This document shows, piece by piece, positions 28,152-37,982 of a stretch of DNA of 64,000 nt. The DNA is taken from the NCBI RefSeq assembly GCF_036057275.1, contig NZ_CP107945.1, positions 6,448,001 to 6,512,000 of the forward strand, in the 5' to 3' direction. How positions within the stretch are numbered: position 1 is the stretch's first letter; every line of letters begins with the position of its first letter. Below the pieces are notes generated by a model. It was not told where the DNA came from, did not search any database, and saw only the letters and a program-made list of their open reading frames with translations. Origin of the DNA: Streptomyces sp. NBC_00390. GTDB taxonomy: Bacteria; Actinomycetota; Actinomycetes; Streptomycetales; Streptomycetaceae. The translations under genes and the position numbers were made by a program.

Positions 28152-29267
28152 TCACGAGGGGTCGGCAGGGGGTGCGAAGGCCCTCCGGAAACGCGACCCT
28201 TCCAGCTGGTCCTCCTCCTCCCACCACAGGGCGAACCGCCAGTGCGCGGCGGGCGGCCGGTCGGGCGAGCGGCTGAAGGCATCCGCCAGATCCGCCGCGA
28301 CCGCCTCGGCGCTGCGGTCGGCGACGGCGTCCATGCCGCGCCACGGGAAAGCCATCGGCGCCCAGGACCCGTCGTCACGGCGTACGTCGAACCGCCACAC
28401 CGCACGCCAGCAGCGCGACCGCAGGATGCGGCGCACTTCGGCGACCTCCAGTGCGAGCCCTTCGGCGATCGCCTCGGCCCCGATGCCCTCGATCCGGGCC
28501 CCCACCACGGCGAGCGGCAGCAGCCGGTCGGGCAGCAGCGCCTCACGCCGCAGCCGGGTCAGACCGCCGTCGAACGGACAGCGCCGCAGCCGGCGCTCGA
28601 GCTGGTCGCCGAGGTGCTCCAGCACCGCGGTATGCGCGCGCCCCGCCGGATCGGGCGCCTGCCACAGTTCGCGGAACTCACGCTCGGCCCGAACCGCCCA
28701 CCCGGCCGCCTCCACCGGCCGCCCCAGCTCCTCGAGCCGGTCGCCGAGAAAGACATACGCCTTGGCGAGACCCTCCCGGTTGCGCGGGTCGGTCTGGTCG
28801 AGTGCCTCCCAGACCGTGATGGCCAGGTCGGTCGCCGCCACGGCGGCGAGACCGTCGGCGCGGTCGCAGGGCCGGGGCCGCTCGCCGTGGGGCTGGAAGG
28901 GATAGCGCGGCAGACCGAGTTCGTCGCTGAGCGGCTCGGCCAGATAGACGGACCGGCTGATCAGGGCCTTTGCGTACCAGCGGGCGTGCTCGTCGTCGTG
29001 CCCGGCCGGCTCCTCGCAGCGCCGGACGGCCTCGTCCACCGCGCTCAGCGCGTCGTCCCGCCTGCCGTTGTCGAAGTGGTGGCGCGCCAGGTCCCCGTAG
29101 CGCAGGCTCAGCCGGGCACTCAGCGACAGGTCATCCTCGGCGTGCGGCGCGAGCGCTGCGATCAGATCGGTCAGCATGCGCTCGCGCTTGCGGGGAGAAG
29201 CCCCGGGTCTGCCCGTTCTGACCTTCGCCCACTCAGCATCCAGACGCAGTGCGGCAGTCCGCTCCAT
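28152..29267 (-). CDS. Hypothetical protein, helical repeat type
   Basis: 371 residues from ATG 29267, with GGAGG five bases before the start. The first 230 residues alternate Ala/Leu-rich helices (for example DDALSAVDEAVRRCEE and GLAKAYVFLGDRLEELGRP), reminiscent of tetratricopeptide repeats. The rest is a Trp/Arg-rich alpha/beta part with CWRAVWRFDVRRDDGSWAPMAFPW. No signal peptide. I do not know a function; it lies between ctaA and the ABC transporter on the same strand. Confidence 0.65.
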   Translation of the reverse strand: MERTAALRLDAEWAKVRTGRPGASPRKRERMLTDLIAALAPHAEDDLSLSARLSLRYGDLARHHFDNGRRDDALSAVDEAVRRCEEPAGHDDEHARWYAKALISRSVYLAEPLSDELGLPRYPFQPHGERPRPCDRADGLAAVAATDLAITVWEALDQTDPRNREGLAKAYVFLGDRLEELGRPVEAAGWAVRAEREFRELWQAPDPAGRAHTAVLEHLGDQLERRLRRCPFDGGLTRLRREALLPDRLLPLAVVGARIEGIGAEAIAEGLALEVAEVRRILRSRCWRAVWRFDVRRDDGSWAPMAFPWRGMDAVADRSAEAVAADLADAFSRSPDRPPAAHWRFALWWEEEDQLEGSRFRRAFAPPADPS

Positions 29268-29316
29268 CAAGACCTCCCACCGTGCGGGTCTCGGCAGGAG
29301 CATCCTGACCCGTGCG

Positions 29317-30084
29317 TCACTCCCAGCGGAAGAGCCGGGCGGCGGCGCCCAGTCCGAGCACCGCCCAGACCGCGAGGATGCCGAGGTCGCCCCAGGGCAT
29401 GGAGGCCCCGTGCTGGAGCACGTCGCGCAGCCCGTCCGACAGCGCCGAGACAGGCAGCAGCGCGAGCACCGACGCGACGCCGTCGGGGAACCTGTCCAGC
29501 GGCACGATCACGCCGCCGCCCACCAGGAGCAGCAGGAAGACGAGGTTGGCGGCGGCGAGTGTGGCCTCCGCCTTCAGCGTGCCGGCCATCAGCAGACCGA
29601 GCCCGGAGAAGGCGGCCGTACCGAGGACGAGCAGCAGCAGCACGGAGACGGGGCTGCCGTGCGGGGACCAGCCGAGCAGGAAGGCGATCAAGGCCAGCAG
29701 CACGATCTGCAGGACCTCGGTGACCAGGACCGAGAGCGTCTTGGCGGTCATCAGCGCCCAGCGGGGGAGCGGCGAGGCGCCCAGCCGCTTGAGCACGCCG
29801 TAGCGCCGCTCGAAGCCGGTGGCGATGGCCTGCCCGGTGAAGGCGGTGGACATCACGGCGAGCGCCAGCACGCCGGGTGCCAGGAAGTCGACGGCCTTGC
29901 CGCTGCCGGTGTCGACCACGTCGACGGTGGAGAACAGCACCAGCAGCAGCGACGGGATGATCACGGTGAGCAGCAGCTGCTCACCGTTGCGCAGGAGCAT
30001 CCTGGTCTCGAAGGCGGCCTGCGCCGCGATCATGCGCGGCAGGGGTGCGGCCCCGGGCTTCGGCGCGTATGTACCGGCGCTCAT
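29317..30084 (-). CDS. ABC-2 type transporter permease
   Basis: 255 residues with six predicted transmembrane helices and the ABC-2 pattern, including a first cytoplasmic segment before EQLLLTVIIPSLLLVLF and a central ATGFERRYGVLKRLGASPLPRW coupling helix. ATG 30084 is chosen (AAGGAG site eight bases upstream). Its start codon overlaps the stop of a 39-codon ORF (ATGA). With the ATPase just upstream it forms an exporter of the daunorubicin-resistance/natA-natB type. Substrate unknown. Confidence 0.85.
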   Translation of the reverse strand: MSAGTYAPKPGAAPLPRMIAAQAAFETRMLLRNGEQLLLTVIIPSLLLVLFSTVDVVDTGSGKAVDFLAPGVLALAVMSTAFTGQAIATGFERRYGVLKRLGASPLPRWALMTAKTLSVLVTEVLQIVLLALIAFLLGWSPHGSPVSVLLLLVLGTAAFSGLGLLMAGTLKAEATLAAANLVFLLLLVGGGVIVPLDRFPDGVASVLALLPVSALSDGLRDVLQHGASMPWGDLGILAVWAVLGLGAAARLFRWE

Positions 30085-30199
30085 CGGCGCAGCTCCTTGC
30101 CGGTCGGTTCCAGACTGTGCTTGCCCGGGGGGCACTGTGCCTCATCGCGGCTTCGCCGCGGGCCGGACTCCTGGGTGATGCCGGCGCTGTGCTCCGTCA

Positions 30200-30200
<1 letters not shown>
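30081..30200 (-). CDS. Possible 39-residue coupled ORF between ABC ATPase and permease
   Basis: ATG 30200 overlaps the ATPase stop by one base (TGATG) and the stop overlaps the permease start (ATGA), so the frame exactly fills the gap. The peptide is basic and hydrophilic and ends TGKELRR, close to the end of the ATPase, TGRELR. The inside contains a GCGGC-ttc-GCCGC hairpin. It could be a real small protein, or a scar from duplication of the ATPase 3' end around a dispersed repeat that happens to keep translational coupling. Confidence 0.45.
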
Positions 30201-31123
<923 letters not shown>

Positions 31124-31272
31124 GCCGGGAAGTCTAAGGAGCCGCGGACGGTCCCCGGTCGGCCGGGTCCGGATCGCGCCATGGTCACGGCCCCGGCCCC
31201 CGGATTACGCCGGCCGGCCGTTCCCCCGTCACCCGGCCGGGTGAGGCGCGCTGCACGGGGCAGGATCACCTC

Positions 31273-32046
31273 ATGCCCGTGCTCATCGGCACCTCCGGGT
31301 GGCAGTACAAGGACTGGCGCGGCGAGCTCTACCCCCAGGAGCTGCCCCAGCGGCTCTGGCTGGAGGAGTACGGACGGCACTTCGTGACCGTCGAGAGCAA
31401 CAACGCCTTCTACCGCCTCCCCGAGCAGAAGACCTTCGCCGACTGGCGTCGGCGCACCCCGGAGGGCTTCGTCATGGCGGTGAAGGCGAGCCGCTATCTG
31501 ACGCACATCAAACGGCTGCGCGATCCGCAGGAGCCCGTCGCGCGCCTCATGAGCCGCGCCGAAGGCCTGGGGGAGCGGCTGGGACCCGTACTGCTCCAGC
31601 TCCCGCCCACGCTCCGGTGCGATCCCAGATCCCTGGACGCGGCACTGGCCTGTTTCCCCCGCGGGGTGCGCGTGGCCGTCGAGCCCCGGCACGTGTCCTG
31701 GTGGACGGACGAGGTCAGGGAGGTGCTGAGGAACCGTGGCGCGGCCCTGTGCTGGGCGGACCGGGGCTCGCGGCCGGTGACGCCGCTGTGGCGTACCGCG
31801 GACTGGGGCTATCTGCGGTTCCACGAGGGCAGGGCCGAGCCCTGGCCCGGATACGGGAGAAAAGCGCTGGCCGCCTGGGCCGGGCGGATCGCCGACGCCT
31901 GGACGGACACGGCCGACGTCTTCGCCTTTTTCAACAACGACCCAGGGGGCGCGGCCGTCCGCGACGCGACCTCCTTCGCCCGTGCGGTGGCGTCGAAGCG
32001 GCGCACTGTGCTGCGCCCGGCCGGGGTCCGGAACACCGCCGAGTGA
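31273..32046 (+). CDS. DUF72 (YecE) family TIM-barrel protein
   Basis: 257 residues of the DUF72 family, thought to be a TIM-barrel of unknown activity. Family landmarks are the N-terminal IGTSGWQYKDW, the VESNNAFYRLP segment, LLQLPPTLR, VEPRHVSWW, and the C-terminal FAFFNNDPGGAAVRDA. It lies directly upstream of the suf operon with an iron-box-like site in between, so a link to iron-sulphur metabolism is possible but unproven. Confidence 0.88.
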   Translation: MPVLIGTSGWQYKDWRGELYPQELPQRLWLEEYGRHFVTVESNNAFYRLPEQKTFADWRRRTPEGFVMAVKASRYLTHIKRLRDPQEPVARLMSRAEGLGERLGPVLLQLPPTLRCDPRSLDAALACFPRGVRVAVEPRHVSWWTDEVREVLRNRGAALCWADRGSRPVTPLWRTADWGYLRFHEGRAEPWPGYGRKALAAWAGRIADAWTDTADVFAFFNNDPGGAAVRDATSFARAVASKRRTVLRPAGVRNTAE

Positions 32047-32059
32047 TCATTTTCGCAGG

Positions 32060-32078
32060 TCAGGTTAGGTTTCCCTAA
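32060..32078. promoter_or_regulatory. Candidate iron box (DmdR1/IdeR type) upstream of sufR
   Basis: The 19 bases TCAGGTTAGGTTTCCCTAA match 15 of 19 positions of the consensus TTAGGTTAGGCTCACCTAA that I recall for the iron regulators DmdR1 and IdeR. The site starts 14 bases after the DUF72 stop and 36 bases before the sufR -35 element. It would place the suf operon, or an upstream promoter for it, under iron control. Confidence 0.5.
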
Positions 32079-32114
32079 GTGATGCACTGCACCGATCGAT
32101 GATCCGGACGCGGC

Positions 32115-32151
32115 TTGTCACTCTCTGAGGAATTACGCAACAATGGCGTTG
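32115..32151 (+). promoter_or_regulatory. sufR promoter with overlapping SufR operator
   Basis: TTGTCA (32115-32120) and AACAAT (32139-32144) are spaced 18 bases; the -10 ends six bases before GTG 32151, so the transcript is probably leaderless. A perfect inverted repeat CAAC-N6-GTTG at 32138-32151 covers the -10 and the start codon. I recall this same motif as the reported SufR target in Streptomyces avermitilis, so autorepression is likely. Confidence 0.7.
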
Positions 32152-32876
32152 TGAAAAACGTTGGCGAGGCTCCCCGAGAGGAACTCGCGACCGGTGAGCA
32201 CTCGACGCGCAACCGGGTCGCGCGCTCCATCCTGGACCACGGTCCGTCCACGGTGGCCGATCTCGCCGGCCGCCTCGGGCTCACCCAGGCAGCCGTCCGG
32301 CGCCATCTCGACTCCCTCGTCTCGGAGAATGTGGTGGAGCCCCGCGAGCAGCGGGTCTACGGCGCCCGCACCCGCGGGCGGCCCGCCAAGGTGTTCGCGC
32401 TCACCGACTGCGGCCGGGACGCCTTCGACCAGTCGTACGACGTGCTGGCCGTCGACGCCCTGCGCTGGATCGAGCAGAACGCCGGAGGGGAAGCGGCCGT
32501 CGCCGCCTTCGCCCGGGACCGCATCGAGGCCCAGGCCGTCGCCTACCAGGCCGCGATCGACGCCGCCGCCCCCGAGGGGCGCACCGAAGCGCTGGCCAAG
32601 GCCCTGAGCGTCGACGGGTACGCTGCTACTGCGCGTAGCGCACCGGTCGGCGAGCAGCTCTGCCAGCATCACTGCCCCGTCGCCCACGCGGCCGAGCAGT
32701 ACCCGCAACTGTGCGAGGCGGAGACCGAGGTCTTCTCGCGGCTGCTCGGAACGCATGTGCAGCGGCTGGCCACCATCGCCCACGGCGACGGAGTGTGCAC
32801 CACGTTCATTCCGCGCAGCACCACACAGACCACCCCATCAGCATCTGCAAGTACGGCCGGGAGGAACCCCGCATGA
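32151..32876 (+). CDS. sufR: Iron-sulphur-sensing transcriptional regulator SufR
   Basis: Winged helix-turn-helix repressor that carries a [4Fe-4S] cluster and reports on Fe-S supply. 241 residues from GTG 32151. DNA-binding helices span about 32-62 (TVADLAGRLGLTQAAVRRHLDSL). Cluster cysteines of the family are seen as C171-x3-C175-x12-C188, with C216 further on. There is no ribosome site, in line with a leaderless message. The stop overlaps sufB by ATGA, so it is the first gene of the suf operon. Confidence 0.93.
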   Translation: MKNVGEAPREELATGEHSTRNRVARSILDHGPSTVADLAGRLGLTQAAVRRHLDSLVSENVVEPREQRVYGARTRGRPAKVFALTDCGRDAFDQSYDVLAVDALRWIEQNAGGEAAVAAFARDRIEAQAVAYQAAIDAAAPEGRTEALAKALSVDGYAATARSAPVGEQLCQHHCPVAHAAEQYPQLCEAETEVFSRLLGTHVQRLATIAHGDGVCTTFIPRSTTQTTPSASASTAGRNPA

Positions 32877-34294
32877 CTCTCCCCACGGAGACTGCCCACC
32901 CCGAACTCGAGGGTCTGGGTACGTACGAATTCGGCTGGGCCGACTCCGACGCGGCCGGCGCGGCAGCCAAGCGCGGCCTGTCCGAGGAGGTCGTCCGCGA
33001 CATCTCCGCGAAGAAGAACGAGCCGGAGTGGATGCTGAAGCTGCGGCTCAAGGGTCTGCGGCTGTTCGACAAGAAGCCGATGCCGAGCTGGGGCTCCGAC
33101 CTGTCGGGCATCGACTTCGACAACATCAAGTACTTCGTCCGCTCCACCGAGCAGCAGGCCGCCTCCTGGGAGGAGCTGCCCGAGGACATCAAGAACACGT
33201 ACGACAAGCTGGGCATCCCGGAGGCGGAGAAGCAGCGCCTGGTCGCCGGTGTCGCCGCGCAGTACGAGTCCGAGGTCGTCTACCACCAGATCCGTGAGGA
33301 CCTGGAGGAGCAGGGCGTCATCTTCCTCGACACCGACACCGCGCTCAAGGAGCACCCGGAGCTCTTCCAGGAGTACTTCGGCACGGTCATCCCCGTCGGC
33401 GACAACAAGTTCGCCTCGCTGAACTCGGCCGTGTGGTCCGGCGGATCGTTCATCTACGTGCCCAAGGGTGTCCAGGTGGACATCCCGCTGCAGGCCTACT
33501 TCCGCATCAACACGGAGAACATGGGCCAGTTCGAGCGGACGCTGATCATCGTCGACGAGGACGCCTACGTCCACTACGTCGAGGGCTGCACCGCCCCGAT
33601 CTACTCCTCGGACTCGCTGCACAGCGCCGTCGTCGAGATCATCGTCAAGAAGGGCGGCCGCTGCCGCTACACGACCATCCAGAACTGGTCGAACAACGTC
33701 TACAACCTGGTCACCAAGCGCGCCGTGGCGTACGAGGGCGCGACCATGGAGTGGGTCGACGGCAACATCGGCTCCAAGGTCACCATGAAGTACCCGGCCG
33801 TCTACCTGATGGGCGAGCACGCCAAGGGCGAGACGCTGTCCATCGCCTTCGCGGGCGAGGGCCAGCACCAGGACGCCGGCGCCAAGATGGTCCACATGGC
33901 CCCGAACACGTCCTCCAACATCGTCTCCAAGTCGGTGGCGCGAGGCGGCGGCCGTACCTCTTACCGCGGTCTGATCGAGATCGGTGAGGGCGCCCCGGGC
34001 GCGAAGTCCAACGTGCTGTGTGACGCTCTGCTGGTCGACACCATTTCCCGTTCCGACACCTACCCGTACGTCGACGTCCGCGAGGACGACGTCTCCATGG
34101 GTCACGAGGCCACCGTCTCCAAGGTCTCCGAGGACCAGCTCTTCTACCTGATGAGCCGCGGTCTGACCGAGTTCGAGGCGATGGCGATGATCGTGCGCGG
34201 CTTCGTCGAGCCGATCGCGAAGGAACTCCCCATGGAGTACGCGCTGGAGCTCAACCGGCTGATCGAGCTGCAGATGGAGGGCGCGGTGGGCTAG
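32873..34294 (+). CDS. sufB: Fe-S cluster assembly protein SufB
   Basis: Scaffold subunit of the SufBCD complex. 473 residues. ATG 32873 overlaps sufR and has a GGAGGAA site. The C-terminal beta-helix is conserved, including YVHYVEGCTAPIYSSDSLHSAVVEI (cysteine near the assembly site) and the terminal ELNRLIELQMEGAVG. The N-terminal domain contains the usual PEWMLKLRLKGL segment. Confidence 0.96.
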   Translation: MTLPTETAHPELEGLGTYEFGWADSDAAGAAAKRGLSEEVVRDISAKKNEPEWMLKLRLKGLRLFDKKPMPSWGSDLSGIDFDNIKYFVRSTEQQAASWEELPEDIKNTYDKLGIPEAEKQRLVAGVAAQYESEVVYHQIREDLEEQGVIFLDTDTALKEHPELFQEYFGTVIPVGDNKFASLNSAVWSGGSFIYVPKGVQVDIPLQAYFRINTENMGQFERTLIIVDEDAYVHYVEGCTAPIYSSDSLHSAVVEIIVKKGGRCRYTTIQNWSNNVYNLVTKRAVAYEGATMEWVDGNIGSKVTMKYPAVYLMGEHAKGETLSIAFAGEGQHQDAGAKMVHMAPNTSSNIVSKSVARGGGRTSYRGLIEIGEGAPGAKSNVLCDALLVDTISRSDTYPYVDVREDDVSMGHEATVSKVSEDQLFYLMSRGLTEFEAMAMIVRGFVEPIAKELPMEYALELNRLIELQMEGAVG

Positions 34295-34367
34295 CCCCCG
34301 CCCGTCCCGATCACGTCCTTCGGGCTCACGCGGTGAGCCTGTGAGCAGACCTCAGGGTGACCGGCCC

Positions 34368-34393
34368 CCGGCCGGAGCGAAGGCTCCGGCCGG
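34368..34393 (+). other. Stable hairpin between sufB and sufD
   Basis: Perfect 11-bp inverted repeat (CCGGCCGGAGC with GCTCCGGCCGG) around a 4-base loop GAAG, in the only long gap (151 bases) of an otherwise coupled operon. It may be a partial terminator, or an mRNA stability or processing element that sets the ratio of sufRB to the later genes. Confidence 0.6.
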
Positions 34394-34445
34394 TGGCGGG
34401 CCCCGAGCGAACGCACTGAAGCAGAAAGCGAGCAGACCGACAGCC

Positions 34446-35627
34446 ATGGCTGAGGCTCAGAACATCCCGGTGGGCTCCACCACCGCCGGCTCGATCGCGG
34501 TGGCCGCCGAGTCGACCGTCGCCACCCGTATGAGTGCGCCCCCGTCCTTCGATGTGGCGGACTTCCCGGTCCCGCACGGCCGCGAGGAGGAGTGGCGCTT
34601 CACGCCGCTGGAGCGCCTCGCCGGTCTGCACGACGGCACCGCGGTCGCATCCGGCGACGGAGTCAAGATCGCCATCGAGGCCCCCGAGGGCGTCACCGTC
34701 GAGACCGTCGGCCGTGACGACGAGCGGGTCGGCAAGGCCGGAATCCCGGTGGACCGGGTCGCCGCCCAGGCGTACTCCTCCTTCGAGAAGGCCTCGGTCG
34801 TCACCGTGGCCAAGGAGGCCGTGCTCACCGAGCCGATCCGGATCGCGGTGCACGGCGAGGGCGGCACCGCCTTCGGCCACCAGGTCATCGAGCTCGGCGC
34901 GTTCGCCGAGGCCGTCGTGGTCATCGACCACACCGGCGACGCGGTGCTCGCCGCCAACGTCGACTACATCCTCGGCGACGGCGCGAAGCTCACCGTCGTC
35001 TGTGTCCAGGACTGGGACGACAAGGCCGTCCATGTCGCCCAGCACAACGCGCTGGTCGGCCGGGACGCCTCTTTCAAGTCCATCGTGGTCACCTTCGGCG
35101 GCGACCTCGTACGGCTCCACCCGCGCGTCGCGTACGCCGGCACCGGCGGCGAGGCCGAGCTGTTCGGTCTGTACTTCACCGACGCCGGCCAGCACCAGGA
35201 GCACCGCCTGCTGGTCGACCACAACACTCCGCACTGCAAGTCGAACGTCGCCTACAAGGGCGCGCTGCAGGGCGATGCCGCGCACGCCGTGTGGATCGGT
35301 GACGTGCTCATCGAGGCCAAGGCCGAGGGCACCGACACCTACGAGATGAACCGCAACCTCGTCCTCACGGACGGCGCGCGCGTCGACTCCGTGCCGAATC
35401 TGGAGATCGAGACCGGCGAGATCGTCGGCGCCGGTCACGCGAGCGCCACCGGCCGCTTCGACGACGAGCAGCTGTTCTACCTCATGGCCCGCGGTATCCC
35501 GGAGAGCGAGGCACGCCGTCTCGTCGTGCGCGGCTTCTTCGCCGAGCTGGTCCAGCAGATCGGCCTCCCGGATGTCGAGGAGCGCCTGATCGCCAAGATC
35601 GAGGCGGAGCTGGAGGCGGCCGTCTGA
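34446..35627 (+). CDS. sufD: Fe-S cluster assembly protein SufD
   Basis: Partner of SufB in the SufBCD scaffold. 393 residues. ATG 34446 gives the family N-terminus; the frame is open further up into the hairpin region, but that part is Pro/Gly-rich and unlike SufD. Family landmarks: EEWRFTPLERL near residue 40, the beta-helix with DHNTPHCKSNVAYKG, and GRFDDEQLFYLMARGIPESEARRLVVRGFF. The ribosome site is weak. The stop overlaps the Rieske gene by one base. Confidence 0.95.
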   Translation: MAEAQNIPVGSTTAGSIAVAAESTVATRMSAPPSFDVADFPVPHGREEEWRFTPLERLAGLHDGTAVASGDGVKIAIEAPEGVTVETVGRDDERVGKAGIPVDRVAAQAYSSFEKASVVTVAKEAVLTEPIRIAVHGEGGTAFGHQVIELGAFAEAVVVIDHTGDAVLAANVDYILGDGAKLTVVCVQDWDDKAVHVAQHNALVGRDASFKSIVVTFGGDLVRLHPRVAYAGTGGEAELFGLYFTDAGQHQEHRLLVDHNTPHCKSNVAYKGALQGDAAHAVWIGDVLIEAKAEGTDTYEMNRNLVLTDGARVDSVPNLEIETGEIVGAGHASATGRFDDEQLFYLMARGIPESEARRLVVRGFFAELVQQIGLPDVEERLIAKIEAELEAAV

Positions 35628-35944
35628 TGGCCTTCGTCAAAGCCTGTGCGCTGAGCGAGCTGGAGGAGGACACCCCCAGGCGGGTGGAACTCGACGGCAC
35701 GCCGGTGTCCGTGGTGCGCACCGAGGGCGAGGTGTTCGCGATCCACGACATCTGCTCGCACGCGAACGTCTCCCTCTCCGAGGGCGAGGTGGAGGACTGC
35801 CAGATCGAGTGCTGGCTGCACGGCTCCAGCTTCGACCTGCGCACCGGCAAGCCGTCGGGCCTGCCCGCGACGCGCCCCGTCCCCGTATACCCCGTAAAGA
35901 TCGAAGGGGACGATGTGCTCGTCTCCATCACCCAGGAGTCCTGA
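35627..35944 (+). CDS. Rieske-type [2Fe-2S] ferredoxin in the suf operon
   Basis: 105 residues, soluble. The two Rieske half-motifs are C43-x-H45 (DICSHAN) and C62-x2-H65 (ECWLHGS). Such proteins are often annotated as ferredoxin subunits of ring dioxygenases, but no oxygenase is nearby. Its place between sufD and sufC (TGATG overlap with sufD, 7 bases to sufC) points to an electron-transfer role in cluster assembly. This gene is a regular member of actinobacterial suf operons. Confidence 0.92.
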   Translation: MAFVKACALSELEEDTPRRVELDGTPVSVVRTEGEVFAIHDICSHANVSLSEGEVEDCQIECWLHGSSFDLRTGKPSGLPATRPVPVYPVKIEGDDVLVSITQES

Positions 35945-35951
35945 GTCACCC

Positions 35952-36716
35952 ATGGCAACGCTTGAAATCCGCGACCTGCACGTTTCCGTCGAGGCCGAGA
36001 ACGGCCCCCGGGAGATCCTCAAGGGCGTCGACCTGACCGTGAAGCAGGGCGAGACCCACGCCATCATGGGCCCCAACGGCTCCGGCAAGTCGACCCTCGC
36101 CTACTCCATCGCGGGCCACCCCAAGTACACGATCACCAGTGGCACCGTGACCCTGGACGGCGAGGACGTCCTGGAGATGTCCGTCGACGAGCGCGCCCGC
36201 GCCGGCATGTTCCTGGCCATGCAGTACCCGGTCGAGGTCCCCGGCGTCTCGGTCTCCAACTTCCTGCGCACCTCCGCCACCGCCGTGCGCGGCGAGGCCC
36301 CCAAGCTGCGTACCTGGGTGAAGGAGGTCAAGTCCGCCATGGAGCAGCTCCAGATGGACCCGGCCTTCGCCGAGCGCAATGTGAACGAGGGCTTCTCCGG
36401 CGGTGAGAAGAAGCGCCACGAGATCCTTCAGCTCGAGCTGCTCAAGCCGAAGATCGCGATCCTGGACGAGACCGACTCCGGCCTGGACGTGGACGCCCTG
36501 CGCCAGGTTTCCGACGGCGTCAACCGTGTCCGTGAGACCGGCGAGGTCGGCACCCTGCTGATCACGCACTACACGCGCATCCTGCGCTACATCAAGCCCG
36601 ACTTCGTGCACGTGTTCGCGAACGGCCGTATCGCCGAGTCCGGCGGCGCCGAGCTCGCCGACAAGCTCGAGGCCGAGGGCTACGAGGCTTACACGAAGGG
36701 TGGCGTATCCGCGTGA
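35952..36716 (+). CDS. sufC: Fe-S cluster assembly ATPase SufC
   Basis: ABC-type ATPase that powers SufBCD; soluble, not a transporter. 254 residues from ATG 35952. Walker A GPNGSGKST near residue 39, signature FSGGEKKR, and the SufC-type Walker B AILDETDSGLDVDAL, in which ETDSGLD replaces EPTSGLD. LLITHYTRIL holds the switch His. It overlaps sufS by 4 bases. Confidence 0.96.
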   Translation: MATLEIRDLHVSVEAENGPREILKGVDLTVKQGETHAIMGPNGSGKSTLAYSIAGHPKYTITSGTVTLDGEDVLEMSVDERARAGMFLAMQYPVEVPGVSVSNFLRTSATAVRGEAPKLRTWVKEVKSAMEQLQMDPAFAERNVNEGFSGGEKKRHEILQLELLKPKIAILDETDSGLDVDALRQVSDGVNRVRETGEVGTLLITHYTRILRYIKPDFVHVFANGRIAESGGAELADKLEAEGYEAYTKGGVSA

Positions 36717-37969
36717 CACAGCTGCCGGGCCTCCTCGACACCGAGGCGATCCGTAAGGACTTCCCGATCCTCGACCGGGTGCTCCATGACGGCAAGAAGC
36801 TCGTGTACCTGGACAACGCGGCGACCTCGCAGACGCCGCGCCAGGTCCTCGACGTGCTCAGCGAGTACTACGAGCAGCACAACGCGAACGTCCACCGTGG
36901 CGTCCATGTGCTCGCCGAGGAGGCCACGGCGCTGTACGAAGGCGCCCGCGACAAGGTCGCCGCCTTCATCAACGCGCCCAGCCGCGACGAGGTGATCTTC
37001 ACCAAGAACGCCTCCGAGTCGCTGAACCTCGTGGCCAACATGCTCGGCTGGGCCGAGGAGCCCTACCGGGTGGACCGCGAGACCGAGGTCGTCATCACGG
37101 AGATGGAGCACCACTCCAACATCGTTCCGTGGCAGCTGCTCTCGCAGCGCACGGGCGCGAAGCTGAAGTGGTTCGGGCTGACCGACGACGGCAGGCTCGA
37201 CCTGTCCAACATCGACGAGATCATCACCGAGCAGACGAAGATCGTCTCCTTCACGCTGGTCTCCAACATCATGGGCACGGTCAACCCGGTCGAGGCGATC
37301 GTCCGCCGCGCACAGGACGTCGGCGCCCTGGTGCTGATCGACGCCTCGCAGGCCGCGCCGCACATGCCGCTGGACGTGCAGGCGCTCGGCGCGGACTTCG
37401 TGGCCTTCACCGGCCACAAGATGTGCGGTCCGACCGGTATCGGCGTGCTGTGGGGCCGGCAGGAGCTGCTCGAGGACCTGCCGCCGTTCCTCGGCGGCGG
37501 CGAGATGATCGAGACCGTCTCGATGCACTCCTCGACGTACGCGCCCGCACCGCACAAGTTCGAGGCGGGTACGCCCCCGATCGCGCAGGCTGTCGGCCTC
37601 GGCGCGGCGGTGGACTACCTCACCTCGATCGGCATGGACAAGGTCGCCCAGCACGAGCACGCGCTGACCGAGTACGCGGTGCAGCGGCTGCTCGAGGTCC
37701 CGGACCTGCGGATCATCGGCCCCACCACGGCCGAGGACCGCGGAGCCGCGATCTCCTTCACCCTCGGCGACATCCACCCGCACGATGTGGGCCAGGTTCT
37801 CGACGAGCAGGGCATCGCCGTCCGCGTCGGCCACCACTGCGCGCGGCCCGTCTGCCTCCGGTACGGAATTCCTGCGACCACGCGGGCGTCGTTCTATCTG
37901 TACTCCACGCCGGCCGAGGTGGACCTGCTCATCGACGGCCTGGAACACGTCCGCAACTTCTTCGGATGA
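36713..37969 (+). CDS. sufS: Cysteine desulphurase SufS
   Basis: Pyridoxal-phosphate enzyme that releases sulphur from cysteine for cluster assembly. 418 residues from GTG 36713 (GTGA overlap with sufC). LDNAATSQ near the N-terminus, ANVHRGVH, EMEHHSN, the PLP lysine in FTGHKMCGPTG, and the persulphide-forming C376 in RVGHHCARPVC are all present. SufU downstream is its usual sulphur acceptor. Confidence 0.96.
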   Translation: MTQLPGLLDTEAIRKDFPILDRVLHDGKKLVYLDNAATSQTPRQVLDVLSEYYEQHNANVHRGVHVLAEEATALYEGARDKVAAFINAPSRDEVIFTKNASESLNLVANMLGWAEEPYRVDRETEVVITEMEHHSNIVPWQLLSQRTGAKLKWFGLTDDGRLDLSNIDEIITEQTKIVSFTLVSNIMGTVNPVEAIVRRAQDVGALVLIDASQAAPHMPLDVQALGADFVAFTGHKMCGPTGIGVLWGRQELLEDLPPFLGGGEMIETVSMHSSTYAPAPHKFEAGTPPIAQAVGLGAAVDYLTSIGMDKVAQHEHALTEYAVQRLLEVPDLRIIGPTTAEDRGAAISFTLGDIHPHDVGQVLDEQGIAVRVGHHCARPVCLRYGIPATTRASFYLYSTPAEVDLLIDGLEHVRNFFG

Positions 37970-37982
37970 GGGACCAACCGCT

